This document shows, in pieces, positions 18,101 through 25,223 of a stretch of DNA of 64,000 nt. The first letter of the stretch is position 1. Each line of letters starts with the position of its first letter. This DNA comes from Mesorhizobium sp. M1E.F.Ca.ET.045.02.1.1 (lineage in GTDB: Bacteria; Pseudomonadota; Alphaproteobacteria; Rhizobiales; Rhizobiaceae). A program made the position numbers and the translations under genes. The stretch covers positions 2,356,001-2,420,000 of the forward strand of contig NZ_CP034447.1 of assembly GCF_003952485.1 (NCBI RefSeq). The letters are read 5' to 3'. The notes beneath the pieces were generated by a model. That model was given only the letters and a program-made list of their open reading frames with translations. It was not told the DNA's origin and searched no databases.

Positions 18101-18529
18101 GATGCCGTGCATGGTGGCGGCGCCCAAAAGCAGCGTCTCCTGGCGGCCGCGCAGATGCAGGATCCGGTCGGTGAAGATATGGCCGCGCTCGAGATCGCCG
18201 GCGAGCTGCACCTCGTCGATGGCGACGAAGGCCGCATCGGTCTCGCGCGGCATCGCCTCGACGGTGCAGACCGAATATTTCGCGCCCGCGGGGACGATCT
18301 TCTCCTCGCCGGTGACCAGCGCCACCTTGTTGGCGCCGACCTTCTCGCAGACGCGGCCATAGACCTCGCGGGCAAGCAGTCTGAGCGGCAGGCCGATGAC
18401 GCCGGTCTCGTGCGCCACCATGCGCTCGATGGCGAGATGGGTCTTGCCGGTGTTGGTAGGCCCAAGCACAGCCGTCACGTCGCGGCCCGAAAGGATCAAC
18501 GGCTGGGTGTGTTTGGGCTGGATATTCAT
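15149..18529 (-). CDS. SUV3-like superfamily 2 RNA helicase with a long disordered basic tail
   Basis: This encodes 1126 residues. The helicase core has Walker A GPTNTGKT (23-30), DEVQ box (104-107) and motif VI QIAGRAGRH (267-275), as in the mitochondrial SUV3 helicase and its alphaproteobacterial relatives. The middle part (to about residue 830) is conserved-looking and globular. From about 840 on the protein is low complexity, first Ala/Glu-rich, then from about 975 Arg/Asp/Gly-rich with many RPDRREG-like repeats, probably an RNA-binding tail. Residues about 919-968 are translated from a palindromic DNA repeat inserted in frame. The gene precedes the S4-domain gene by 15 bp. The role is inferred as RNA unwinding in degradation or ribosome-related processing. 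Confidence 0.88.
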   Translation of the reverse strand: MNIQPKHTQPLILSGRDVTAVLGPTNTGKTHLAIERMVAHETGVIGLPLRLLAREVYGRVCEKVGANKVALVTGEEKIVPAGAKYSVCTVEAMPRETDAAFVAIDEVQLAGDLERGHIFTDRILHLRGRQETLLLGAATMHGILQKLLKGVSVVTRPRLSHLAYAGSKKLTRLPRRTAIVAFSADEVYAIAELIRRQQGGAAVVLGALSPRTRNAQVEIFQSGDVDYLVATDAIGMGLNLDLEHVAFAQNRKFDGYQYRNLTAAELGQIAGRAGRHLRDGTFGVTGQVDPLDEGLVEKIEGHDFDPVKVLQWRTADFDFSGLDALKRSIETNAPVEGLTRALPAVDAQALEHLSRDEGIRALATGRERVALLWEACALPDYRKIAPAQHADLVASIYLDLARHGHVDENYMAEQVRRADTTDGDIDTLSHRIAQIRTWTFVSNRPGWLADQAHWQEKTREIEDRLSDALHERLTKRFVDRRTSVLMRRLRENTMPEAEISPTGTVLVEGHHVGELQGFRFTADQSAGGEDAKAVRTAAQKALSAEFEARAERFAACSNGDLALGSDGILRWIGAPIGTLVAGDEALKPRLVLLADEQLTGPARDKVAARAERFVNFQIETLLKPLVDLKNAEQLAGIARGIAFQLVEHFGLINRRDIAEEMKSLDQEGRAALRRLGVRFGAYHVFVPALIKPAPAGLVTLLWALKNDGKDKPGFGDVVHALASGRTSVVIDVAFDKTFYKLAGYRNLGRRAVRVDILERLADLIRPATNWKPGLGQRPDGAYDGHAFMVTPPMMSILGATADDMEEILKGLGYRAEPKPAAEVKAKLEAQDNAVREAAAAKLAADEAAQAAKATADAVAEASTAEVSETADEAQTTEAVADAGTEPAAEIGVEPVSEEQPQTETVEEAVTATEPMAAEAPTSPSMGEVAARSDAGGGESAGDADSADGAGAPPAPALRAHPPHEGEGSAAAGEASAEQEEPKPILLWRQARFDHQRPRHRHDNRRDNRPRGQAGAAAGQPGDRPTHEGRRDQRDGADKPRFDRSKFKPRPEAGDRREAGEKRDARPQGERPDRREGRPDWKGDRQGGKGNAGKPVFQSKPREERPQRFDPDSPFAKLAALRDQLKK
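15627..15775. repeat. Palindromic repeat element inside the helicase coding sequence
   Basis: There are two hairpins of the same kind, ACCCTCCCC/GGGGAGGGT near 15629-15651 and ACCTCCCCC/GGGGGAGGT near 15747-15769. They lie in inverted orientation to each other, with matching flanks (GGGCGCGCAGCGCC against a GCGTCGCTTCGCGCC stretch). The structure is that of an intergenic mosaic element, yet it is translated in frame without a stop, giving a segment that includes TSPSMGEVAARSDAGGG. Confidence 0.75.
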
Positions 18530-18688
18530 CGGCTCGGAAATTTAAGTCTTTCTGCCGCTTGTTGTCGGGAACGCAGCGATGCCGCCGCGTGTGACAGGCG
18601 ACACATAGGGATTTCAGGCGCGAAGCGAAAGTGGAATGTTTCCCTTACAGACCACACTCCGACAGGCAGGGGTCAAAATCCGCTGTCG

Positions 18689-18868
18689 ATTAACCGTTGG
18701 AACGAGTCTGGAACGAATCGGCGACGAATCGCTGACTCGTCCTGATTCAGGTTTTGTTCACGGCTATATGTGGATTTTTTGACGATGAGTCTCACCACAT
18801 GCTGAATCCCGGAGTTGGCCCGTTTCATGCTTGCCTCAGCCGTGCCTTGAAGGGTCGTTAACCTTTGC
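18689..18868. repeat. Diverged direct repeat, copy 1
   Basis: This copy starts with an ATTAACCG block. It contains a 21 bp segment (18710-18730) that recurs exactly at 18993-19013, then a TTGTTCACG block 26 bp further on, and ends with GTTAACCTTTGC at 18857-18868. Blocks keep their order and nearly their spacing in copy 2. Confidence 0.6.
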
Positions 18869-18970
18869 CGGCGAACGGTCAGGACTATCTGAATGCGGTC
18901 GCCAAGATTATGAAATTGTTGATCTTTCCTAATCGGCGTTAATCACTTCCGAACCGTTTCCGGCTCTTCG

Positions 18971-19139
18971 CGTTAACTTTTCGACCAAAGCCGGAACGAA
19001 TCGGCGACGAATCAGCGATCTGCGAGTTTTCCCGGTTTGTTCACGCCTAGATATGGTGTCGTCCACAGCTTGCGCACCGAAAATTCACAGCTTGTGAACG
19101 AGGTTTCGCACAGGGCACGGCGAGGCCGTTAACCTTTGC
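18971..19139. repeat. Diverged direct repeat, copy 2
   Basis: This copy starts with GTTAACTTTTCG. It contains the exact 21 bp segment at 18993-19013, then TTGTTCACG, and ends with GTTAACCTTTGC at 19128-19139. It is shifted 283 bp from copy 1 at the left end and 271 bp at the right end. Confidence 0.6.
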
Positions 19140-19235
19140 GTGCCGAATTGAGGCAAGGTGTCGTGTCGGCGATGGACGACGCAGAAAGAAAAAGGCGGCC
19201 CGAGCGTTCAGGCCGCCCCGCAACCGGGACAAGCC

Positions 19236-19961
19236 TCAGGCGAAATACTGCCCGCCATTGGCGGTGATCGTCGAGCCGGTGATGAAGCCGGCCTCGTCCG
19301 AGGCCAGGAAGACGACGCAGCGCGCGATTTCTTCCGGCTCGCCGAGGCGACCGACCGGGATCTGCGGGATGATGCGTTCGTTGAGCACCTTCTCGTCGAT
19401 GGCCTTGACCATCTCCGTGGCGATGTAGCCGGGGCAGATGACGTTGACGGTAATGCCCGCGCGCGCGCCTTCCTGGGCCAGCGCTTTCGAGAAGCCGATG
19501 TCGCCGGCCTTCGACGCCGAATAGTTGGCCTGGCCGGCCTGACCCTTCTGGCCGTTGATCGAGGAGATGGTGATGATGCGGCCGAACTTGCGGTCGCGCA
19601 TGCCGCCCCACAGCGGATGCGTCATGTTGAAGACGCCGGAGAGGTTGGTATCGATGACTTCCTTCCACTGCTCGCGCGTCATCTTGTGGAACATGGCGTC
19701 GCGGGTGATGCCGGCATTGTTGACCAGCACTGACACCGGGCCGAGATCGGCCTCCACCTTTGCGATGCCGGCGGCGCAGGCGTCGTAGTCGGCGACCGAC
19801 CATTTGTAGACCGGGATGCCGGTCTCTGCCTTGAACTTCGCGGCGGCCTCGTCATTGCCGGCATAGTTGGCGGCCACCGAATAGCCGGCACTCTTCAGCG
19901 CCACCGATATCGCCGCACCGATGCCGCGCGATCCGCCCGTGACGATTGCTACCTTGGACAT
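19236..19961 (-). CDS. phbB: Acetoacetyl-CoA reductase (PHB synthesis)
   Basis: This 241-residue SDR enzyme reduces acetoacetyl-CoA to (R)-3-hydroxybutyryl-CoA with NADPH, the second step of polyhydroxybutyrate synthesis. It shows the cofactor motif TGGSRGIG (8-15), NNAG (81-84), and the catalytic Ser 133/134, Tyr 147 and Lys 151 in YSASK. VLVNNAGITRDAMFHKM and the ending TITANGGQYFA are characteristic of PhbB rather than FabG. The length fits exactly. It lies downstream of phbA on the same strand with a 113 bp gap that contains a palindromic repeat. Confidence 0.95.
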   Translation of the reverse strand: MSKVAIVTGGSRGIGAAISVALKSAGYSVAANYAGNDEAAAKFKAETGIPVYKWSVADYDACAAGIAKVEADLGPVSVLVNNAGITRDAMFHKMTREQWKEVIDTNLSGVFNMTHPLWGGMRDRKFGRIITISSINGQKGQAGQANYSASKAGDIGFSKALAQEGARAGITVNVICPGYIATEMVKAIDEKVLNERIIPQIPVGRLGEPEEIARCVVFLASDEAGFITGSTITANGGQYFA

Positions 19962-19987
19962 GAGGTTCCTCCCTTTTTGTCGCTGAA

Positions 19988-20074
19988 GCGAATAGAGAGT
20001 AGCGAATAGGGATTTGGTGTCCCATCGCGCCGACGCCGTTCTTCTCTATTCGCTACTCCCTATTCGCTATTCGC
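19988..20074. repeat. Inverted repeat between phbA and phbB
   Basis: The left arm at 19988-20012 is built from GCGAATAG units. The right arm at 20042-20074 is built from CTATTCGC units and ends directly at the phbA stop codon. The transcript would form a long AU-rich stem. Confidence 0.75.
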
Positions 20075-21259
20075 TCAGAGCGCTTCGACGCACAGGGCGA
20101 CGCCCATGCCGCCGCCGATGCAAAGCGTCGCGAGACCCTTCTTTGCGCCGCGCCGGCGCATTTCATGGACCAGCGTGTTGAAGATGCGGGCGCCTGAGGC
20201 GCCGATCGGATGGCCGATGGCGATGGCGCCGCCATTGACGTTGACGATCGACGGATCCCAGCCCATGCCCTTGTTGACGGCGCAGGCCTGCGCGGCGAAG
20301 GCCTCATTGGCCTCCACGAGGTCGAGATCCTTGACCGACCAGCCGGCCTTCTCCAGCGCCCTCTTCGAGGCCGGGATCGGGCCCGTGCCCATGATCGCCG
20401 GATCGACGCCTGCTGTCGCCCAGGAAGCAATGCGGACGAGCGGGGTGATGCCACGCCTGGCGGCCTCAGCCTCCGTCATCAGCAGCGCCCCGGCGGCGCC
20501 GTCATTGATGCCGGATGCGTTGGCGGCGGTGACCGTGCCGTCCTTGTCGAAGGCCGGCTTCAGCTTGGTCATGGCGTCAAGTGTGGCGCCGTGACGGATA
20601 TATTCGTCCTGGTCGACGATGGTGTCGCCCTTCTTGCCCTTGATGGTGAAGGCGACGATCTCGTCCTTGAACTTGCCGGCCTTCTGCGCGGCTTCGGCCT
20701 TGTTTTGCGAGGCAAGCGCGAACTCATCCTGGTCTTCGCGGGTGATCTGGAACTGACGGGCGACGTTCTCGGCTGTGTTACCCATGTGGTAGCCGTTGAA
20801 GGCATCCCACAAGCCATCCTTGATCATGGTGTCGATCATCTTGTAGTCGCCCATCTTGACGCCGGCGCGCAGGTGCTGGGCGTGCGGTGAGAGCGACATC
20901 GATTCCTGGCCGCCGGCAACGATCACCTTGGCGTCGCCCGTGGCGATCTGCTGCATGCCGAGCGCGATCGCCCTGAGGCCCGAGCCGCAAACCTGGTTGA
21001 GGCCCCAGGCGGTGGTCTCCTTCGGCAGGCCGGCATTGATCGAAGCCTGGCGGGCCGGGTTCTGTCCCTGGGCCGCGGTCAGCACCTGGCCGAGGATGAC
21101 CTCGTCGACCTCCGAGGGCGCGACTTTGGCCCGCGTGAGCAGTTCCTTGATGACCACGGCGCCGAGCTCGTGCGCAGGCGTTGCGGCGAAACTGCCGTTG
21201 AAGGAGCCGACCGCGGTGCGGGCGGCGCTGGCGACGACGATTGAATTGGAAGCGGACAT
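20075..21259 (-). CDS. phbA: Acetyl-CoA acetyltransferase (beta-ketothiolase, PHB synthesis)
   Basis: This 394-residue thiolase condenses two acetyl-CoA to acetoacetyl-CoA. The nucleophilic Cys 91 lies in NQVCGSG, His 350 in GHPIGASG and the second Cys 380 in CIGGGMG, all with standard family spacing. Length and the N terminus ([18 protein letters not shown]) are standard for PhbA. It is first in the phbAB set and divergent from phaR. The synthase gene phaC is not nearby, as in many rhizobia. Confidence 0.95.
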   Translation of the reverse strand: MSASNSIVVASAARTAVGSFNGSFAATPAHELGAVVIKELLTRAKVAPSEVDEVILGQVLTAAQGQNPARQASINAGLPKETTAWGLNQVCGSGLRAIALGMQQIATGDAKVIVAGGQESMSLSPHAQHLRAGVKMGDYKMIDTMIKDGLWDAFNGYHMGNTAENVARQFQITREDQDEFALASQNKAEAAQKAGKFKDEIVAFTIKGKKGDTIVDQDEYIRHGATLDAMTKLKPAFDKDGTVTAANASGINDGAAGALLMTEAEAARRGITPLVRIASWATAGVDPAIMGTGPIPASKRALEKAGWSVKDLDLVEANEAFAAQACAVNKGMGWDPSIVNVNGGAIAIGHPIGASGARIFNTLVHEMRRRGAKKGLATLCIGGGMGVALCVEAL

Positions 21260-21563
21260 TTTCTTCTCCAGACTTCGAGCTGTCGTGTTTTAGGTATTGT
21301 TAAAGACTTTTCTTGCCCGTTCGAACCCTCAAGTCAAACCGGAAATGGGCATGGCGGCCATGCGCGGCAAGCACACCGCGGGCGGATCGTCACCGCATTG
21401 CGTTCGCTGCGCAGCATAATTTGCCACGGCCATCAGACACTAAATGATGCCGCACTGCACAAAGCGCTTGGAATTGTGACGCTTTTGCGCATATCCTCGA
21501 TACATGGCGCAATCGTTACCGGCCGCTTGCTCAGAACGCGCCGGTATCCTGGGGAGGATACGG
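21260..21563. promoter_or_regulatory. Divergent control region of phbAB and phaR
   Basis: These 304 bp lie between phbA and phaR and hold both promoters. The perfect palindrome GCTGCGCAGC is at 21406-21415. PhaR proteins in other alphaproteobacteria bind CTGC/GCAG half sites, so this is a candidate operator; the half-site spacing here is shorter than described ones, so the match is weak. Confidence 0.4.
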
Positions 21564-22157
21564 ATGGCCGCAAAAGACGACCCGATCGTCATCAAGAAAT
21601 ATGCCAACCGCCGGCTCTACAACACCGGCACCAGCACCTATGTGACGCTCGAGGACTTGGCCGATATGGTCAAGAAAGGCGAGGAGTTCACGGTTCAGGA
21701 CGCCAAGACCGGCGACGACATCACGCATCCGGTGCTCACCCAGATCATCTTCGAGCTGGAGAACAAGGACGGGCAGAACATGCTGCCGATCCCGTTCCTG
21801 CGCCAGCTTATCGCCTTCTACGGCGATCAGATGCAGATGATCGTGCCGAGCTTCCTCGAGCAATCGATGATCGCCTTCTCCAAGGAGCAGGAGCGGTTTC
21901 GCGAGCAGATGAAGGGCGCTTTCGGCAAGGCGCCGATGGACATGATGAAGACGCCGATGAAGGCGCTGGAAGAGCAGACGCGCCGCAACGTCGAGATGTT
22001 CCAGAACGCGATGCGCATGTTCACGCCGTTCCCAACGGCCGGCTCCAATTCCGCGGCGCCCACCGAGCCGCCGAAGAAGGAAGAGAAATCCGACGATCTG
22101 CAGGAATTGAAGGCGCAGATCGCCGCCATGCAGCGCAAGCTCGACACCATGTCGTAG
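21564..22157 (+). CDS. phaR: PHB synthesis repressor PhaR
   Basis: This encodes 197 residues. The N-terminal DNA-binding domain is the conserved PHB accumulation regulatory domain (IVIKKYANRRLYNTGTSTYVTLEDLADMVKKGEEF). A second conserved block is HPVLTQIIFELENKDGQNMLPIPFLRQLIAFYGDQMQ. The Met-rich middle and the C-terminal coiled coil (DLQELKAQIAAMQRKLDTM) suit binding to PHB granules and oligomers. The start is the ATG at 21564 after GGGGAGG with proper spacing; 20 in-frame upstream codons look non-coding. PhaR represses phasin and its own gene until granules titrate it; the divergent phbAB genes are likely targets. A palindromic repeat starts at its stop codon. Confidence 0.95.
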   Translation: MAAKDDPIVIKKYANRRLYNTGTSTYVTLEDLADMVKKGEEFTVQDAKTGDDITHPVLTQIIFELENKDGQNMLPIPFLRQLIAFYGDQMQMIVPSFLEQSMIAFSKEQERFREQMKGAFGKAPMDMMKTPMKALEEQTRRNVEMFQNAMRMFTPFPTAGSNSAAPTEPPKKEEKSDDLQELKAQIAAMQRKLDTMS

Positions 22158-22332
22158 GTTGCGTTGATATTCAGGTGAGGCCGGTCTGCAAATAGCGGCT
22201 TTCTGCGCTTCCGGCCTTCGCCGGCCGAAGCATTCATGAGAGTGGCGTGGTAGTTAAGGCTACGGCCGGCGTAGGCCGGTTCTCGAAAGCCACTATTTTC
22301 GACTCGGCCTGACCTGAATCTCAACACAACCT
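22156..22332. repeat. 177 bp palindromic element starting at the phaR stop codon
   Basis: The arms 22156-22205 and about 22285-22332 are inverted copies: AGGTTGCGTTGATATTCAGG against the complement of CCTGAATCTCAACACAACCT, and AAATAGCGGCTTTC against GAAAGCCACTATTT. Its first bases overlap the TAG of phaR. The centre has the small hairpin CCGGCCTTCGCCGGCC. Confidence 0.8.
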
Positions 22333-22359
22333 GGCGCGCTTCATCCTGACGGTGAGGCG

Positions 22360-23523
22360 CTAAATGTTGCCATCGGTCCCCTTCATCCCCGCAGGCCCGT
22401 TATAGCGGGCGCGGGGCCTGATCGGCCTGTTGCTCGTCACCTGCTCGATGGCATGTGCCGTCCAGCCGACGCTGCGCCCGAGCGCGAACAGGCGGAAGGG
22501 TGCGTCGGCAGGTAGCCGAAGGCCTCGCGTCAGCGCAGCCAGGGCAAAATCGATGTTCGGAGGCATGCCGGTCGCGGCCAAGGCAGCATCGCGCAAACGC
22601 AACAGCCCGGCGTCGATCTTGAACCCGGAAAACATAGCTTCGGCGCGCGGATCGCCTTCGGGATAGAGCTGGTGGCCGAAGCCGGGCAGCGGCCGGTCGT
22701 GGGCGAGCCAGCGCGAAATCGCCTCGTCCGGGCCCAGCCGCTCGGCATCCTCGACAAGGGCGATCGCCGCGGCGCCCGCGCTGCCATGGCGCGGGCCGGT
22801 AAGGGTGGCGAGGCCGGCAAGCAGGCAGGCCGCGATCGGCGCGCCGGTGGAGGCCGCGACGCGCGCGGCGAAGGTCGAGGCGTTGAGCTCGTGATCGGCG
22901 AGCAGCACCAGCGCCTTGCGGATGAGATCGGCGCCGGCGTCGTTGACCGACCAGCCGCGGGCAAGCCTTTCGTGTACAGGTTCCGAACCCGGGGCTGCAC
23001 CGAGCGCCGTCGCAAGGACGCTGGTGGCGCTTGTGCCGTCCTGCTGCAGCATGGCCGGCCTGCGGCCGAGCGAGGGCCGGCCTTCGGCCGCAAGCGCCGA
23101 GAGCCTCGCAAAAGCCGTCGGGGTGCCGCTCTGCCGAGCGGTCGAAGGGGTCAACGAAGCGAAGGAGACCGAAGCGTCGGAGGCCCAAAGCAGGCCAGCG
23201 GTTTCCTCCAGCGTCGCCGTCGCCGCAAGCGCTGCGGCATCCTTGCCGCGATAGACGAGGCGGCCATGCAGAACCGTCGAGATTGCGGTGGTGATGGCGG
23301 GTTCGCCCCAGGCGATGGCGCTCTCGGCGATCGCCTGCGGGCTGCGTCCGCGCGCCCGGCGGGTGGCGAGCGCCGCGATGTCGTCGGCGCGGTACTGGCT
23401 GCGGCGCGGGTCGGCCCCGTCCGGCCGCATGCCGATGCGGCCGCGGCTGACATAGGCGTAGAGCGTCTGCGGCCGGACGTTGAGCCGCGCCAGCGCCTCC
23501 TCCCGCGTCAGCCATTCGGACAT
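22360..23523 (-). CDS. Citrate synthase family protein with N-terminal helix-turn-helix
   Basis: This encodes 387 residues. The first 55 form a MerR/excisionase-type DNA-binding domain (LTREEALARLNVRPQTLYAYVSRGRI, ending at RADDIAAL). The rest is citrate-synthase-like. Three positions that align with the catalytic residues are kept: His in GPRHGSAG, His in GFGHQLYP and Asp in NIDFALAAL. It could therefore be an active enzyme, a DNA-binding sensor of acyl-CoA or oxaloacetate, or both. It is divergent from a second citrate-synthase gene with a 93 bp shared control region that contains regularly spaced TTGAT blocks. The family arrangement recurs in rhizobia to my knowledge, but no function is established that I can name. 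Confidence 0.85.
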   Translation of the reverse strand: MSEWLTREEALARLNVRPQTLYAYVSRGRIGMRPDGADPRRSQYRADDIAALATRRARGRSPQAIAESAIAWGEPAITTAISTVLHGRLVYRGKDAAALAATATLEETAGLLWASDASVSFASLTPSTARQSGTPTAFARLSALAAEGRPSLGRRPAMLQQDGTSATSVLATALGAAPGSEPVHERLARGWSVNDAGADLIRKALVLLADHELNASTFAARVAASTGAPIAACLLAGLATLTGPRHGSAGAAAIALVEDAERLGPDEAISRWLAHDRPLPGFGHQLYPEGDPRAEAMFSGFKIDAGLLRLRDAALAATGMPPNIDFALAALTRGLRLPADAPFRLFALGRSVGWTAHAIEQVTSNRPIRPRARYNGPAGMKGTDGNI

Positions 23524-23540
23524 ATCGCTCCGCGCCTATA

Positions 23541-23572
23541 TTGATTCAGTTGATCAAGATTGATGCATTGAT
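23541..23572. promoter_or_regulatory. Four regularly spaced TTGAT repeats in the divergent citrate synthase promoter
   Basis: TTGAT occurs at 23541, 23550, 23560 and 23568, at steps of 9, 10 and 8 bp, so all face roughly the same side of the helix. This suggests cooperative binding by a regulator, plausibly the HTH-citrate synthase encoded next door. Confidence 0.5.
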
Positions 23573-23616
23573 TGCGCAGCATTAATTGCAATGCACAAAA
23601 GGTCAAGGAGACAGTC

Positions 23617-24708
23617 ATGGCGAACGGGCTCGATGATGTTGTGGCGGCGGACACGGTTCTTTCTGATGTCGACGGCGCCGGCGGACATCTCACCATCCGA
23701 GGCCACTCGCTGACGGAGCTGGCCGGTCGCTGGCGCTTCGGCCAGGTGGTCCGGCTGCTGTTCGACGGCTTTTTCGACCGGCTTCCCGGCGACAACGAAC
23801 TGGAGAAGGCGATCGGCAAAGCGCGCGTCGAGGTTTTCGAACGGCTGCAGCCGATGCTTGGCCAGCTCGCGCCGCTCGACATCTACAGCGCCATGCGCGC
23901 CGGCATCGCCCTGCTGCCGGATGGCGAGGAGCTTGCCGATGCGCTCAGGCTGGCCGCGGCGCCGGCGGTGCTGACGCCGGCCCTGATGCGGATCGCACGC
24001 GGGGAGAAACCAATCGCTCCGGACGGACGTGCCGATCATGCCGCCGATATGCTGCGGATGCTCGGCGGCGGCGCATCGCCGGCGCTCGCCAAGGCGCTCG
24101 ACACCTATCTGGTGACGGTCTGCGACCATGGGCTCAATGCCTCGACCTTCGCGACGCGGGTGGTGGCGTCGACGCAGGCGGGGTTGACCTCGGCGATCCT
24201 CGCCGGGCTCGGCGCGCTCAAGGGTCCGCTGCATGGCGGCGCGCCGGGACCGGTGATCGAGATGCTCGATGCGATCGAGGCGAGCGGCGACGCCGCAGCC
24301 TGGCTGCGCGGCGAGATCGCGCGCGGCGGGCGCATCATGGGCTTCGGCCATCGCATCTACCGCGTGCGCGATCCGCGCGCCGACGTGCTGAAGGCGGTCG
24401 TGCGGCAACTCGGCGCCCGCGACAGCCGGGAGACGGGCAGCCGGCTGGCCTTCGCCGAAACGGTGGAGCAGGTGGCGCTCGACGTGCTCAAGGTCGCAAA
24501 GCCGCAGCGCTCGATCCAGACCAATGTCGAATTCTATACGGCGCTGCTGCTCGAAGCCGCCGGCTTCCCGAAGGAGGCGTTCTCCAACGTCTTTGCCGCC
24601 GGCCGCGTCGCCGGCTGGATTGCGCACGCACGCGAGCAGCAGGCGACCGGCCGGCTCATCCGCCCGCAGTCGCGCTATGTCGGGCCGGTGCCGGATCTGG
24701 TGGCTTGA
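23617..24708 (+). CDS. Citrate synthase/methylcitrate synthase family enzyme
   Basis: This encodes 363 residues without the DNA-binding domain. Catalytic-type His residues are in GPLHGGAPG and GFGHRIYRVRDPRA. The position normally held by Asp (NVDF) reads NVEF, a conservative change found in some citrate synthase-like groups. RSIQTNVEFYTALLLEAAGFP and VAGWIAHAREQ are strongly family-like. The start is the ATG at 23617 after AAGGAG; 15 in-frame codons upstream overlap the TTGAT repeats and are not likely translated. It is shorter than the main TCA enzyme (about 430), so it is a paralogue; citrate or 2-methylcitrate formation is inferred only from family. Confidence 0.85.
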   Translation: MANGLDDVVAADTVLSDVDGAGGHLTIRGHSLTELAGRWRFGQVVRLLFDGFFDRLPGDNELEKAIGKARVEVFERLQPMLGQLAPLDIYSAMRAGIALLPDGEELADALRLAAAPAVLTPALMRIARGEKPIAPDGRADHAADMLRMLGGGASPALAKALDTYLVTVCDHGLNASTFATRVVASTQAGLTSAILAGLGALKGPLHGGAPGPVIEMLDAIEASGDAAAWLRGEIARGGRIMGFGHRIYRVRDPRADVLKAVVRQLGARDSRETGSRLAFAETVEQVALDVLKVAKPQRSIQTNVEFYTALLLEAAGFPKEAFSNVFAAGRVAGWIAHAREQQATGRLIRPQSRYVGPVPDLVA

Positions 24709-25223
24709 ACCTGGTTCCTCGCCCCACTTCGACTGCGGCATGCACACATTTCCAAGCGGCTGGTCTTAGGCGATAGCGTGCATGGCAGCTTGGCGCATGC
24801 ATTGTCTAGTAGCGGGGTCGACCCCCACTCCGTCTCGGCCACGCCGAGCCACCTCTCCCCCGATCGACGGGGTAGAGGAAAGGCGCCAAGCTTTTTGCCG
24901 TCGACGCTCGTCCAGCAACGCTCCCTTCCTTTCCCTCCGGAGGGGGAAAGGTGGCGCTGCGAAGCAGCGACGGATTGGGGGAACCACGTGGCAATCAAGC
25001 CTCGGCCTTATCAGTCACGCCAGTCACAGAAGTTGTGTGCATCCCCGGCCACTTTCGTGGGGCGAGGAAAGAGTCCCATGGACATAATTTCATCCGGTCA
25101 CGCTTGTGTGTTCGTGTTCTTGCCTTGGTTCGTCCTTATATGCTGCACTGCAACATAAGCTGATAGCAGCGGCTCCGCCCAAATGACGCAAGGGCAGCCC
25201 ACAGCGTCGAGACAAGGAACGGC
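24709..25223. other. Gene-free region upstream of the patatin gene
   Basis: These 515 bp contain a mosaic repeat (24811-24985) and then about 240 bp that should include the patatin promoter. I see no convincing small gene. Confidence 0.55.
24811..24985. repeat. Mosaic element with two GC-rich hairpins
   Basis: Hairpin 1 is CCTCTCCCCC/GGGGTAGAGG at 24853-24879. Hairpin 2 is CCTTTCCC/GGGGGAAAGG at 24928-24951. The outer parts GGGTCGACCCCCACTCCG and GACGGATTGGGGG suggest an inverted layout. It has the same hairpin-spacer-hairpin plan as the element inside the helicase gene. Confidence 0.7.

Larger units (their letters stand above)
18530..19235. other. 706 bp region without a recognisable gene
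   Basis: No credible coding frame was found on either strand. The region holds a diverged direct duplication (two entries below), several GTTAAC sites and the short palindrome TTCACAGCTTGTGAA at 19084. It separates the helicase start from the end of phbB, so the helicase promoter must be near 18530-18650. Confidence 0.6.

Noticed and set aside
14720..18745. Open frame of 1341 codons on the plus strand
   Set aside because: It runs antisense to the S4-domain gene and the helicase, whose motifs and ribosomal context are clear. Its translation is full of Arg/Asp/His-rich low-complexity sequence typical of the complementary frame of GC-rich genes.
18530..19235. Replication origin
   Set aside because: GTTAAC sites, a few DnaA-box-like strings and A/T-richer patches were considered. 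No cluster of proper DnaA boxes and none of the genes that usually flank rhizobial origins are present.
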